Assembly (NCBI GenBank): GCA_011192155.1
Contig: DUEK01000033.1
Span: 1-34,667, forward strand
Length of the DNA stretch: 34,667 nucleotides
Direction: 5' to 3'
From: Thermoflexia bacterium
GTDB taxonomy: Bacteria; Chloroflexota; Anaerolineae; B4-G1
Shown: one piece after another, positions 1-9,300 of the stretch
How positions within the stretch are numbered: position 1 is the first letter of the stretch
How the letters are laid out: each line of letters opens with the position of its first letter
The notes under the pieces: model-generated
The model's input: only the letters and a program-made list of their open reading frames with translations
Database searches by the model: none
What the model was told of the DNA's origin: nothing
Translations under genes and position numbers: made by a program

Positions 1-1866
1 CCATTTGCCGGCGACGGAGCCGTCGTCGAATCTGTCGCCATAGGGGGTGCTGTCCGCCGTACAAGCCACGGTCAGTGTGTAAGGGCCGCTGATGTTGTTA
101 TCTTCGTCGGTCTCTTCGATATAGTTGGTGGTATCCACCTGTCCCCACAGTTGGTGCTCGCCGCCGGCCAGATTGAACGTCGCGGTGATCATCTGCGTGT
201 CGTAGGCATCAATATCCAACAGCCACTGCTTCTCGATGCCTAACTGCCCCTGAAAAGGAGGAGGAAAATTCGGGTCCAGGTAGTAGTCAATGTCAAAGTA
301 GGTATTCACTACCGGCGCAGCGGACGAGTTCGACACCACGATCGTGAACGGGATATCCACGCCGCCCGGCAACTCGTCGCCGTACTCCGCTGGCCAGGAT
401 ATGCTCGTGATGTTCAGGTCGGGCGGGACAATGGTGACAGAGATCGCGCCCGAGTGGGCCACCAGATCTGTTGCGCCACAGTCGCCGCCGTTCCAGTGAG
501 ATTCGATCTGATACGAGCCGTAGCTGCCGACGGGAATCTCAAAGCCAATATTGGCGGCATCGCCGGTGACAGAGTCCACGTTGACCGGGTCTTGCACGAC
601 GGCAGATGTCTCGGTACCAGTCAAGACGCACCACAGCAAGCGATGGGAATTGCTGATCGGATCGTGATCCATCACATCCACGTAGACGTAATCCAAAGGG
701 ATAACCTCGTGTTCCGAAACAACAATGTACGGGCCGGTTACGATCCATGTCTTGGTCGCCGTGTCGTGGGGTTCGATGTCATCTAGAGTATCGTCGCCAT
801 TGTAATCCAACCATGCCTGGAGGCTGGCTGTGCCTGGCTCGTTTCCATAGAGCGTGACCAATGCCTGCCCCTGGGCATCGGTTTGTACCTCGATATCCCT
901 CGGTTCAACCCCAGAGTAACCGAACCCACCCCTATCTGTGTAGAAATTGACCCACACTCCCGAGATCGGGTTGCCCGATTGATCGGTCACTGTCGCGATA
1001 AAATCGTGCCCACGCTCATCAGGCAAAGTGTTGGTCGCCTCTTCTATATCCAGTTCGATAGAATACGCAGAAGGCTCCAAAGTGGGGGTCGCCTCTGGTG
1101 TTCCTGGCGTGCTTATCGGTGTGTTCTCTGGCGTTGCATCCGGCTCACCCCAAATGGGGTTCGTGTCAAAGTAAGGCATCTCCATATCGCTGACCCCGAC
1201 CTGGACTCCCTCGTTGATCATCTGTGTATCGCCGGATACCATGACATACGGGCTAATGGCCTGGTAGAACGGATCCAAGATGGGCACGTTATGAACGACC
1301 ACGACCTGCACCGGCATTCCCTCTATTCCAGGGCTATTCTCAATTGCGTTGCCAGTGAAACTTTCAAAACCCCGTACCACGACCCCAAAGAAACCTGGTT
1401 CCTGCGTATAACTCACCTTATTTTCCCAGTCGGCCAAGGTAAAATCATCCAGATAAGAGTCATCAATGCGCAGTCCGGTCGCGGCGTCGCGGGCCGCCCG
1501 TTTGATGAGCGCGGCGCGCCGGGCATAGTAGGCGCTGTCCGACTCTGCTAGATTCGGGTTGCTCGGCGTGACATAGTCAGGCGGTGAGGAATTATTGGGG
1601 CAAATAGGATAGGGCGCCGGGTAATCGTCGGTGTCATCATCGGTGCCGATACCGTCTGCAATGTGGCCATCTCTATCCTGATCCTGGCAGGCCCCTTGAA
1701 GCGGCCGGTAAGAGACCGCAAAGCGCGCAGCCGTGCGCGCGGCGTGCTGCACGGTAATAATGCCCTGGATAACCAACGCAGTCTCAACGATGCCCAGGAT
1801 AACGAGTAATAGGACCGGAATGAGCAACGCAAACTCGACCAGACCTTGTCCTCTCCACCTTTTCAT
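1..1866 (-). CDS. TadE-like pilus/secretion protein with Big_1-like and CARDB-like extracellular domains (3' end outside window)
   Basis: An open frame of 622 codons runs from an ATG at 1866 to the left edge without a stop, so the C-terminus is missing. The start has a strong ribosome site (GAGGAGG, about 6 nt upstream). Residues 1-45 carry the TadE/TadG signature: a basic start, GQGLVEFALLIPVLLL, a membrane helix, then QHAARTAARFA. These proteins are pseudopilin-like components of Flp/Tad pili. A Thr/Pro linker lies near residues 238-262. An Ig-like segment of the Big_1 type follows (about 262-365), and then a CARDB-like domain (about 478-605, with VDTTNYIEETDEDNN). TadE-like proteins are usually 130-400 residues, so the added adhesin-like tail is unusual and suggests a surface-displayed or pilus-associated adhesin. 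The Flp pilin gene lies upstream on the same strand. The TadE call is firm; the adhesin role is inference. Confidence 0.85.
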   Translation of the reverse strand, partial: MKRWRGQGLVEFALLIPVLLLVILGIVETALVIQGIITVQHAARTAARFAVSYRPLQGACQDQDRDGHIADGIGTDDDTDDYPAPYPICPNNSSPPDYVTPSNPNLAESDSAYYARRAALIKRAARDAATGLRIDDSYLDDFTLADWENKVSYTQEPGFFGVVVRGFESFTGNAIENSPGIEGMPVQVVVVHNVPILDPFYQAISPYVMVSGDTQMINEGVQVGVSDMEMPYFDTNPIWGEPDATPENTPISTPGTPEATPTLEPSAYSIELDIEEATNTLPDERGHDFIATVTDQSGNPISGVWVNFYTDRGGFGYSGVEPRDIEVQTDAQGQALVTLYGNEPGTASLQAWLDYNGDDTLDDIEPHDTATKTWIVTGPYIVVSEHEVIPLDYVYVDVMDHDPISNSHRLLWCVLTGTETSAVVQDPVNVDSVTGDAANIGFEIPVGSYGSYQIESHWNGGDCGATDLVAHSGAISVTIVPPDLNITSISWPAEYGDELPGGVDIPFTIVVSNSSAAPVVNTYFDIDYYLDPNFPPPFQGQLGIEKQWLLDIDAYDTQMITATFNLAGGEHQLWGQVDTTNYIEETDEDNNISGPYTLTVACTADSTPYGDRFDDGSVAGKW

Positions 1867-2283
1867 CTTCTCCCTCCTCAACTTGGGCGAGTAACAACCC
1901 ACTTGATTAGCAAGCGCTTGTCCTGCACAATTAGACCGGCAGCCAGAGCAAGGGTTTAGCAAAATGAAAACGCTTCGCCCAACTTGCTGGCTTTGTGCCG
2001 TGAGTTAGGGGCTGACTTGCTGCATAGGCACAGAAGATACACATACCCTCCGATCCCAAGCGCCAAGGAAAGAAGCGCTCCTCCGGCAAATCAAATCACT
2101 AACCATAGACAATGCCCCCGCCCAGGTCTTGGCTAGACTGCCAAGAAACAGCTTTTGGGCGCTCACCCGCGTTCGCGAGCGTCAAATGACAATGCTACAA
2201 CGCTGCAAAACTATTGCGCACCGCTCTAATTATACCCCAAGTAGCACCCTCTCCGCAAGTGTACTATAGTACTAGAAACACAG
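1867..2283. other. Intergenic stretch without a recognisable gene
   Basis: About 420 bp between the TadE-like gene and the hairpin behind the Flp pilin gene. No credible frame with a ribosome site was found on either strand, and no convincing promoter could be assigned to the TadE-like gene. Confidence 0.5.
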
Positions 2284-2336
2284 TCAACATACCAAACAGA
2301 GCCTCGCGCATGCGAGGCTCTGTTTGGCAATGTTGA
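2284..2336 (-). terminator. Long hairpin downstream of the Flp pilin gene
   Basis: A perfect 16-bp stem (2292-2307 with 2312-2327; left arm CCAAACAGAGCCTCGC) closes a 4-nt GCAT loop. A further 7 bp (TCAACAT at 2284-2290 with ATGTTGA at 2330-2336) pair beyond a small internal loop. The hairpin begins 27 nt after the pilin stop. It lacks a clean U-tract, so it may terminate, stabilise the abundant pilin mRNA 3' end, or attenuate read-through into the TadE-like gene. Confidence 0.65.
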
Positions 2337-2362
2337 TCCACTATGTTGTTACAGCAATCATT

Positions 2363-2509
2363 CTAGATGGCGGTGATGATGTCGCTAAAGATGTCAGCAA
2401 TGCTCGGGCCTAGCAACGCTAGAATTACGATCACCACAATGGCTACCAAAACAAGAATCAACGCATACTCGACCAAACCCTGACCTTCCTCACGTGGTAA
2501 AAACAGCAT
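2363..2509 (-). CDS. Flp/Fap-type pilin (48 aa)
   Basis: This short frame encodes 48 residues. It opens MLFLPREEGQGLVEYALILV, continues as a long hydrophobic helix (residues 12-33) and ends in a short amphipathic tail. The GQGLVEYALIL motif is the hallmark of Flp pilins: a prepilin peptidase cuts after the Gly, and Glu+5/Tyr+6 are conserved. The subunit assembles into Tad/Flp pili. An AGGAGGT ribosome site lies about 9 nt upstream and a near-consensus promoter about 50 nt upstream, so the gene is probably expressed strongly on its own. It lies between a histidine kinase gene and a TadE-like gene on the same strand. No Tad ATPase, TadB/C platform or prepilin peptidase is in the window, so the rest of the machine must be encoded elsewhere. 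Confidence 0.9.
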   Translation of the reverse strand: MLFLPREEGQGLVEYALILVLVAIVVIVILALLGPSIADIFSDIITAI

Positions 2510-2565
2510 CTGTGTCTCACCTCCTTTTTGAATGAATTTTTAAAAAAGTTGCTCAATCTAGGCAC

Positions 2566-2594
2566 ATTATACTAGATTCGCCTCGGCATAGCAA
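2566..2594 (-). promoter_or_regulatory. Sigma70-type promoter of the Flp pilin gene
   Basis: On the minus strand TTGCTA (2589-2594), a 17-bp spacer and a perfect TATAAT (2566-2571) lie between the kinase stop and the pilin start. The predicted leader is about 50 nt. Confidence 0.75.
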
Positions 2595-2622
2595 TAGGAA
2601 CTTTGTACCACTACCCCGCTCG

Positions 2623-3669
2623 TCAAGAAGCAGGCAGTTCAAACCCTACCTTTGTTCCACGTCCCAACCCGCTATCAAAGTGAATCTGCCCGCCCAGCAT
2701 CTCCACCCGCTCACGCATCGTAGCCAGGCCCAAGCGATCCGCATCCTGCGAACTGAGCATATCGTCAAGCTCAAAACCACTACCATTGTCTTCAACCGAT
2801 ACACGAATGAGGCTCTCTCCCATATCCAGGCCAATTTGAACACTAGTAGCATGCCCATATTCGACCGCATTGTTGAGCAACTCCTGAACAAGCCGGAAAA
2901 TCGTCACCTCCTTGTGCGATTCCATCCGCTTTTCTTTGCCCGTGATCATTAGGTTGGTGCTAACTCCACTATTGTCAGCAAAGCTATCTACGTAACGCCG
3001 AAGAGTGGGCATCAATCCCAGATCATCCAGCATCATTGGGCGCAGGTTCAGGATCAATCCCTTGACTACTTGGAAAGTCGCCGCCACAGCGCTTTTCAGG
3101 CTGGCTAACTCTGTTCGCGCTCGCTCGGCATCCATATCAAAAAGCCGTTCGCAAATCTCGGCCTGGAGAATTAGATTAGTCAAGGCTTGGGCGGGGCCAT
3201 CGTGCATCTGTTGACTAAGTCGCAGCCGCTCCCGTTCCTGAGCTTCGATGATGCGGACAATGAGAGGCTGCGTCGGCTCTTCTGCCGATACAGTGGCCTC
3301 ATATTCAGCATGGTCTGTGATCTCGAGCGTACTGCGGAGCAAGTCAAGATAGCGCGTCAGGTTACGCTGGTCGCTCTGCAGCTTTTCCAACTGGCCTCGC
3401 ATAGTAAAGAGCCGTTGTTGTGTATCCAAAACGGCAGTGTACGCTTCCAGAATGTCCCCGCGCGGCACAGTTTCTAGCGCTGCTTCAACCTGCCGCAGCC
3501 GATTGGTGGTCTGCATGTTGCGCTGTGCCAAACGCTCTACCTCGGCAGTCGTCTGCTGAATCAGCAGATCAATCTCCTTGAGTTCACGTTGAACCTGGTC
3601 GTGGTCTCTAGTATACTCTCCCAAGAGTTGTTCAAGCGATGTAGTGCTAGCTTCAGGTGAAGTAGCCAT
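2623..3669 (-). CDS. Cytoplasmic sensor histidine kinase, DegS/NarL class
   Basis: A 348-residue two-component kinase without a membrane segment. Residues 10-118 are a charged, heptad-like coiled coil that resembles the DegS sensor region. The HisKA_3 dimerisation helix has ERERLRLSQQMHDGPAQ, which makes His156 the phospho-acceptor. The HATPase_c domain shows the N box (RLVQELLNNAVEYG, about 259-272), the G1 box VEDNGSGFE (292-300) and the C-terminal GLGRGTKVGFELP. The start has AGGAG 6 nt upstream. The gene lies 164 bp behind a NarL-type response regulator on the same strand, so the two form a cognate pair. With no transmembrane or PAS domain the stimulus is likely cytoplasmic. The pilin gene follows directly; control of pili by this pair is a contextual inference. 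Confidence 0.93.
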   Translation of the reverse strand: MATSPEASTTSLEQLLGEYTRDHDQVQRELKEIDLLIQQTTAEVERLAQRNMQTTNRLRQVEAALETVPRGDILEAYTAVLDTQQRLFTMRGQLEKLQSDQRNLTRYLDLLRSTLEITDHAEYEATVSAEEPTQPLIVRIIEAQERERLRLSQQMHDGPAQALTNLILQAEICERLFDMDAERARTELASLKSAVAATFQVVKGLILNLRPMMLDDLGLMPTLRRYVDSFADNSGVSTNLMITGKEKRMESHKEVTIFRLVQELLNNAVEYGHATSVQIGLDMGESLIRVSVEDNGSGFELDDMLSSQDADRLGLATMRERVEMLGGQIHFDSGLGRGTKVGFELPAS

Positions 3670-3833
3670 TCATTTACTCCTATAACTGGGATGTTTTTTA
3701 TCCATGCTTTGTCCAATGTACCGCCTATGGTATCAACGAAATAATGTACACGCTCAATAATTCGGGGCAACCTCATAGTCAGAATAACGTTCCGACTTTA
3801 GCTCCCACTTTTTAAAGAAAATAAAGTTGATTT

Positions 3834-4523
3834 CTACTTCTCATGCAAGGGCACCCAGCCGTGCCGGAGGGCATAAACCGTCGCCTGGGTTCGATCCGCC
3901 ACTCCCAACTTGCTCAAAATAGAGGTCATGTGATTTTTAACTGTCTGATGACTGATACCCAAATAGTAGGCAATTTCCTTGTTGCTCATACCACGAACGA
4001 CAAGCTCTAGAATCTCCATCTCACGAGGAGAGAGTGGGGATAGGAACTGTGCCTTTCTATCAATCTCCCCATCGCCAAAGCGGCGAAATTCCTCCAGCAG
4101 CCACTCGTCAATACCGTCCTTATCTAGCACCTTACCGCCGACCACGTACTGTCCCTGGCTCACGTGCCGAATAACGTCCACCAGCCTTTTAGGGCTGACG
4201 TCCTTGGCATGGTAAGCGGATGCTCCGGATCGAATAGCGTGATAAATCTGCTCCTTATCATCATAAGCAGTAAGCATTATGATGTTGACTTGAGGGCAAA
4301 GCCTCTGGAGTTCGCGAGTGGCCTGTAGGCCATTGAGGGTTGGTAGGTTAATATCCATCATCACAACATCCGGAAGCAATTCCTGCGCCAACTTGACCGC
4401 CTCACCGCCGTCAGACGCTTCGCCCACGATAGACAGATCCTCGTGTGCAGCCAAGATATTCCGCAACCCTTGGCGAAAGACGGGATGATCATCTACAATC
4501 ATCACTTTAATTTGACCGGCCAT
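3834..4523 (-). CDS. NarL/FixJ-family response regulator
   Basis: A receiver domain is followed by a LuxR-type helix-turn-helix. The receiver has VDDHPVF at its start, the phospho-acceptor Asp57 in VVMMDINLP, MLTAYDD, and the conserved Lys in HAKDVSPKR. The C-terminal domain has LSPREMEILELVVRGMSNKE followed by the recognition helix SHQTVKNHMTSILSKL. It pairs with the downstream kinase. I chose the ATG at 4523 (229 aa) because GGAGG lies 5 nt upstream and the predicted transcript start is only about 25 nt away. An in-frame ATG at 4535 (233 aa) also has an AGGAG, but that would sit at the extreme 5' end of the transcript. The family assignment is firm; its target genes are unknown. Confidence 0.93.
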   Translation of the reverse strand: MAGQIKVMIVDDHPVFRQGLRNILAAHEDLSIVGEASDGGEAVKLAQELLPDVVMMDINLPTLNGLQATRELQRLCPQVNIIMLTAYDDKEQIYHAIRSGASAYHAKDVSPKRLVDVIRHVSQGQYVVGGKVLDKDGIDEWLLEEFRRFGDGEIDRKAQFLSPLSPREMEILELVVRGMSNKEIAYYLGISHQTVKNHMTSILSKLGVADRTQATVYALRHGWVPLHEK

Positions 4524-4555
4524 ACTCCCCTCCATTCGGTTACGCTCCTACCATA

Positions 4556-4585
4556 AGTATACCACACAACAGGCAAGAAGCGCAA
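4556..4585 (-). promoter_or_regulatory. Putative promoter of the response regulator/kinase operon
   Basis: On the minus strand TTGCGC (4580-4585), an 18-bp spacer and TATACT (4556-4561) precede the regulator. It lies back to back with the promoter of the plus-strand lipoprotein gene. Confidence 0.55.
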
Positions 4586-4616
4586 CTAGACACATTGTGA
4601 CCAAATCAGGCCAATG

Positions 4617-4645
4617 TTGACTTACAAGCAAAGTCATACTATACT
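4617..4645 (+). promoter_or_regulatory. Sigma70-type promoter of the NBR1-Ig lipoprotein gene
   Basis: TTGACT (4617-4622), a 17-bp spacer and TATACT (4640-4645), five of six consensus bases in each box. The start codon follows at 4685. Confidence 0.75.
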
Positions 4646-4684
4646 GAAATTACAACAGGCGAACCAATGAGGAGGTAAAGTAAA

Positions 4685-6337
4685 ATGAAGCAAGGAAACT
4701 TGGCGTGGATAACTCTGGTCATTGTTTTTGTAATACTAGCCACGCTGGCCTGCGGGCTAGAGTCGGACAAGAGCACACCCAGCGTGACCATCTCTGCCCC
4801 GCCCAGCGGGACCACGGTGACGGCAGGAGAAGAGGTCCAAATCACCTCTATGGCGGTTGCCGAGGCCGGGATAGCGCGGGTAGAACTTGCGGTCAACGGA
4901 CAAGTGATGCGCCGCGACGAGCCGCCCAGCGGAAACCCCACCAGTTTCTCGGTGGTTCAACCCTGGGTCCCGGCTGCCGAGGGTGAGGTGACAGTCTCTG
5001 TAATAGTCTACGATACAGAAGGGGCAGCCTCGGAAACAGCAGCCATTACTCTACAAGTGGCGGCGGCTGTGGCAGAGGCGACGCCCACGCCGGATGTGAC
5101 ACCAACGCCGGTGGAGGATGTGGAGGGACCTAGCGGCTGCACACTCAACGCCTCATACGTGGCCGATGTGACTATTCCAGACAATACGAAAGTAGCCCCC
5201 GGAGCTACTTTCGTCAAAACCTGGCGCATCCGCAATAGTGGCACCTGCGACTGGGAGGCCGGATTCAACATGGTCTTTGCAGGCGAGGAGCAAATGGGCG
5301 GCCCGGCGTCAGTAGAAGCACCCGCGACGGCCGCCGGCAGCACTGCCGACGTCAGCGTCAATCTAACGGCTCCCGACGAGCCCGGAGCTCACCGTGGTAA
5401 TTGGCGGATGCAATCAAACGATGGCCTGGCATTTGGATCCACCGTCTATGTCAAGATCGTTGTCCAGGAACCCACCGCAGAGCCAACGGTGGAGCCAACG
5501 GAAGAAGCGACGGAGGAAGCAACGGAAGAACCAACAGAGGAATCAACAGAGGAATCAACTGCCCCACCCACTGACCTCCAGGTCACATTCCAAGCCGACG
5601 GAAGCGCGCTCTTTACTTGGAACGACGCAGTTGGAGAGAAAAAGTACGATTACGAAATCAGCTTTGTTGCCGGAATGGTCGGCGCGGCTAGCGCGGGCGA
5701 TCTCCCGGCCGACACAACCTCATACGACGGTGGCACGATGGGCTGCGGCGGGCACGGCGACTTTACCATCATCGCTATCGCAGAAAACGATTCGGAAATC
5801 GGGCGGCTGTCCATTGGTTTTGACACTGACCCTTGCCCCGAAGAAACAGTCACTCTCGATCCGGCGAGCAGAGGCCAGGTGGAGTCTGGAGGCGGCATCT
5901 ATAGCCCAAACAACGCGGGAGATACCTCAAGCGATGAGGGGCTGCAAGGCTTTATCACTTTTGACGTAACCAGCATCCCCGATAGCGCCACAATTCTGTC
6001 TGCCAAACTCGAGGTCGTTTCCTTCGATACGCTGGGCGATCCCTTTGGCAACCTGGGCTGCCTGCGCGCCTACGTGGATAACTATGGCGTCCTCGACGCC
6101 AGCGATTACACCCCACCGCCGGTCACTGGCGCTATCGTACGCTTCTGCTCAGAGGGCGAATTGAACGACTCAAGCGTGCAGGAGTTGAACTCGACCGGCG
6201 TTGGCGGCATCCAAGACGCGCTGGCGGACGATCAGTTCCAGATTCGCCTCCAATTCAAAGATGATGAGACAGATGGCAATGGCGTCGCCGACGTTGCGCG
6301 AATCACATTTAGATTAGAGGTTACGTACCAACCCTAG
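4685..6337 (+). CDS. Secreted lipoprotein with NBR1-type Ig-like domain and Thr/Glu-rich linker
   Basis: A 550-residue exported protein. Residues 1-23 form a lipoprotein signal with the lipobox LAC and Cys23 as the lipidation site. An Ig-like segment (about 31-125) is followed by a short Thr/Pro linker. An NBR1-type Ig-like domain lies at about 151-260, with ATFVKTWRIRNSGTCDW near its start and a motif ending GNWRM. Residues 262-295 form a low-complexity linker of PTEEATEE-like units. A fibronectin-like part and a beta-rich C-terminal domain (about 388-550, FITFDVTSIPDSATILSAKL) follow; the last resembles modules in other Chloroflexota surface proteins, but I cannot name it. A GAGGAGG ribosome site and a strong promoter lie upstream. 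It has no recognisable catalytic motif and is probably a binding or structural surface protein. Its TAG stop shares bases with the stop of the convergent neighbour. Confidence 0.85.
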   Translation: MKQGNLAWITLVIVFVILATLACGLESDKSTPSVTISAPPSGTTVTAGEEVQITSMAVAEAGIARVELAVNGQVMRRDEPPSGNPTSFSVVQPWVPAAEGEVTVSVIVYDTEGAASETAAITLQVAAAVAEATPTPDVTPTPVEDVEGPSGCTLNASYVADVTIPDNTKVAPGATFVKTWRIRNSGTCDWEAGFNMVFAGEEQMGGPASVEAPATAAGSTADVSVNLTAPDEPGAHRGNWRMQSNDGLAFGSTVYVKIVVQEPTAEPTVEPTEEATEEATEEPTEESTEESTAPPTDLQVTFQADGSALFTWNDAVGEKKYDYEISFVAGMVGAASAGDLPADTTSYDGGTMGCGGHGDFTIIAIAENDSEIGRLSIGFDTDPCPEETVTLDPASRGQVESGGGIYSPNNAGDTSSDEGLQGFITFDVTSIPDSATILSAKLEVVSFDTLGDPFGNLGCLRAYVDNYGVLDASDYTPPPVTGAIVRFCSEGELNDSSVQELNSTGVGGIQDALADDQFQIRLQFKDDETDGNGVADVARITFRLEVTYQP

Positions 6338-9300
6338 CTCGCCCGCATAATCAACGGCAGCCATACAAAGTGCATCCGCACGACCGCCTCCTGGCGCGTG
6401 ATCAGCCCCAGCACGCTCCCGGCGATCTCGGCCGTGTTGGTCAACGGCACGCCGAGGGGCGTCGCCGGAGTGGGTGAGAGCGTGTACGTCACGCGCACCG
6501 CCGCGCCCGCCTCCACCGCCCCACCCCACTGAATCTGGCCGCCTATGTAGATCGGCGTGGGGCCGGAGGAAGCCGCCAGCGTCTCTGTCAGCACGACCAT
6601 CTCTGCCGGGGGCGTATCGGTCAGAACAACGGTGGCCGAGAGATTGCCGGTGTTGCTGATAAAGACGGTGTACTCGACAGTCTGGCTGACGCCGGGCTGT
6701 TGCGGCGCAGCTGATTTGCGCGATGTGACCAGCACCGGGGCCGTCTCGGTCAACACCGTCGTGAACGCTTGCCCCCATTCCTCGGCGGCGTAGGACTCTT
6801 GGTTGCCGCTGGTATCGCGGGCGCGGGCGCGGAAAAAGTAGGTATGGCCGTTGGCGCCGCCGATGAACGTATCTGACGTGGCAGTCGTGTTGGTCAGCCA
6901 ACCAGTCCACGCCCCCTCGTACCCGTCGCGCACTTGTACATCGTAGACAGCGACGCTCGACCAGGCGTCTTGCCCAGTCCAGGTGACGGTGAAACTGGTT
7001 GTCCCCACCCAAGGCGCGAGCGATTCGACCAACGAAGTGGGCGGCAGACAATCTTGAAAGTTGACCGCCGCCAGCAGGTTCTCCTCGCTATCCGCATAGA
7101 CGAAAGCCACGTCCTCCAGCGCCCGCCCGCCCGCCGCCGCCGATCCGGTGAAAGGGTCGCCAGGGCCAATGGCCGGCAAATCCCAGCGGGCCAGCTCGCC
7201 ACAGTCACCACGATCCCAAACGTAGAGTGTACTCGCGCCGGCGGCGCGCGGTGTGGTGGAATGCACGCCGACGCGGAAACTCCCGCCGCTCTCGCGTACC
7301 CCCAGCGCAGCCTCGGCCGTCGCCGCGCTCAGTTGGCCCACGTCGCTCAACGGATACCAGTACTCGGTCCATTCCAGCGCTTGCCCGGCCGTGATCGTCG
7401 CCGTGTCCCAAAATGTCGGCGCGACGCCGCCGTGCAGTTCGACGTAGGTGGAGCCGTCGTCGGTCCAGTTGTCCCAGCCAATCGGATTCGCCCAGCCAAA
7501 GCCGAACCCTTTGCTGCCACGGGCCACACCGGAGGGAAAAACCCGCGCCACCCCCTCATCCGCCCCGGTGTCGTAGACGCCGGCAAAGTCGCCCTGCGCC
7601 TGGGGATACTCGAAGAAGCCCAGCCACTCGTCCCAGTTGCCCAGACGGGAGAAATCGGTTCCGTCGTAAGTGGGCCAGCTAAAACGATAATCGGGACCAG
7701 TAGGCACAGTACCATAGCCCGGCAGGCGGTCATCGCCGGTGGAGTGGACGGACATCTCCTCGGCCTCGAAGGCAAAGTGCAGGTCTTTACTAACGGTGTT
7801 GGCCGCGCCGGGAGCGAGCGGCTCGCCGGGAGCGAGCGGCTCGCCAGGGGCAAGCGGCTCGCCGGGAGCGAGCGGCTCGCCAGGGGCAAGCGGCTCGCCA
7901 GGGGCAAGCGGCTCGCCAGGGACAAGCGGCTCGCCAGGGGCGAGCATGGCGTTGGTCCAGTACTTGTAATCAATGTCGCTCCCGGTGGGGTTCTCGATCT
8001 GCGGGGTGACCGCCAGGTAACCCCGGCCGGCAGGCAGGTGCACCTTGATCGTGGCGCGGATGCGGTCGCTGGCCGTCGTGTCCCGCAGCGTGACGGTGAC
8101 GCCCGCCGTCGAGGTGATGACCTGGTAGCTCCACGGCTCCCCCCACTCGTAGCCGTGCTCCTCCACCGGCAGGCACCACTCGATGCCGCCGGCCGCCAGC
8201 CACCAGTTCTTGTCGCTGTCCAAAGGCCCCCAATGAGTGGGTTTGATCACTGAGTTCTGGTACAACTCGTTGTGACCGGTGGGTTTGAAAACCATCTGGT
8301 AGATGCGCCCGCCCAACTCGGGCAGCAACGTCACACGCAAGTAAGAGTTCTCCAACACCAGCACTGTATAGTCCTGCAAAGAAGGCGTGGGGTTGGAATC
8401 CTCGTAGGCATCCCAGTCCAGGTAGCGATAGGTGATATTGTAGTCCGGGTCTGTGCCGTCGTGTAGAAAAGCGGCGTATGGGTAAGTCGGGATAGAAATG
8501 GTAGCGGTCTGAATCGAGGCGGCGCCCTGCGCCGGGGCCTCTATCACCTCGACCGCGCGGCTATCCTCGGCGTCGTTGAGCGCCAAATCGTAGGCCACGG
8601 CGTGCAGGACGACGGACTGGCCACGATGGGCGCTCAAATCAAGCGTGGCCTGGTAGGGCGGCGCAGTGACGACGGCCTGCAACTCGTCATCGGCGTAGAA
8701 CTCGACTTTGGAGACGGCATCGTTATCCGACGCGGTGGCCCATACGATGGCCTCGCCGGTCACCACGCTTCCCGTACCTGGTGTTTCGATGGCAACCGCC
8801 GGCGCGATGGCATCGGCCCGTTGAGCTTGTACATCGCCGTAGGGAACCGGAAAGTCCCGCCGCACCTGGCCGACGCGCAGCCCCCTGACTGTGATGAGAC
8901 TCACGTCCGCGGCGCCCAACCCGGCGCCTTCCGCCCAATTCAAGTGAGGGATAGTGGCAGGATCATACCCCATCACCAACGCGCCCACTGTGTCCACAGC
9001 AACAGGGTCGCTTCCGGCCAGGATCAGGCCCATCGGCGGGTCGGTGATGGTATGCCCAAACTGACCGTCAATCACGCCCCGCAGGCTATCTAGCACGACG
9101 AAATCGGGCGGGCGGGCCAGGTTGAGATCAACGATGTGCCGGCCCAGGTCGTCTGGATCGTGCGATAGAGCGCCCTTCCAACAATAGTCGCCGGGCGTGT
9201 GATAGATATCCAGCGGGGCAATGCCAAATTGATTCTCGAGCGCCAATGTGACCCCGGTGTGAGTGTGATTCTTGAGCACCGGGACGGAGATGAGCACGTC

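Noticed and set aside
7810-7935. CRISPR-like array
   Set aside because: Units are contiguous 18-mers without spacers and stay in frame within a protein; the same holds for 20427-20534.
6934-8253. A plus-strand frame of 439 codons opposite the DUF362 protein
   Set aside because: It is a shadow of the minus-strand gene; its apparent repeat is the antisense of the GEPLAP array and no family is recognisable.
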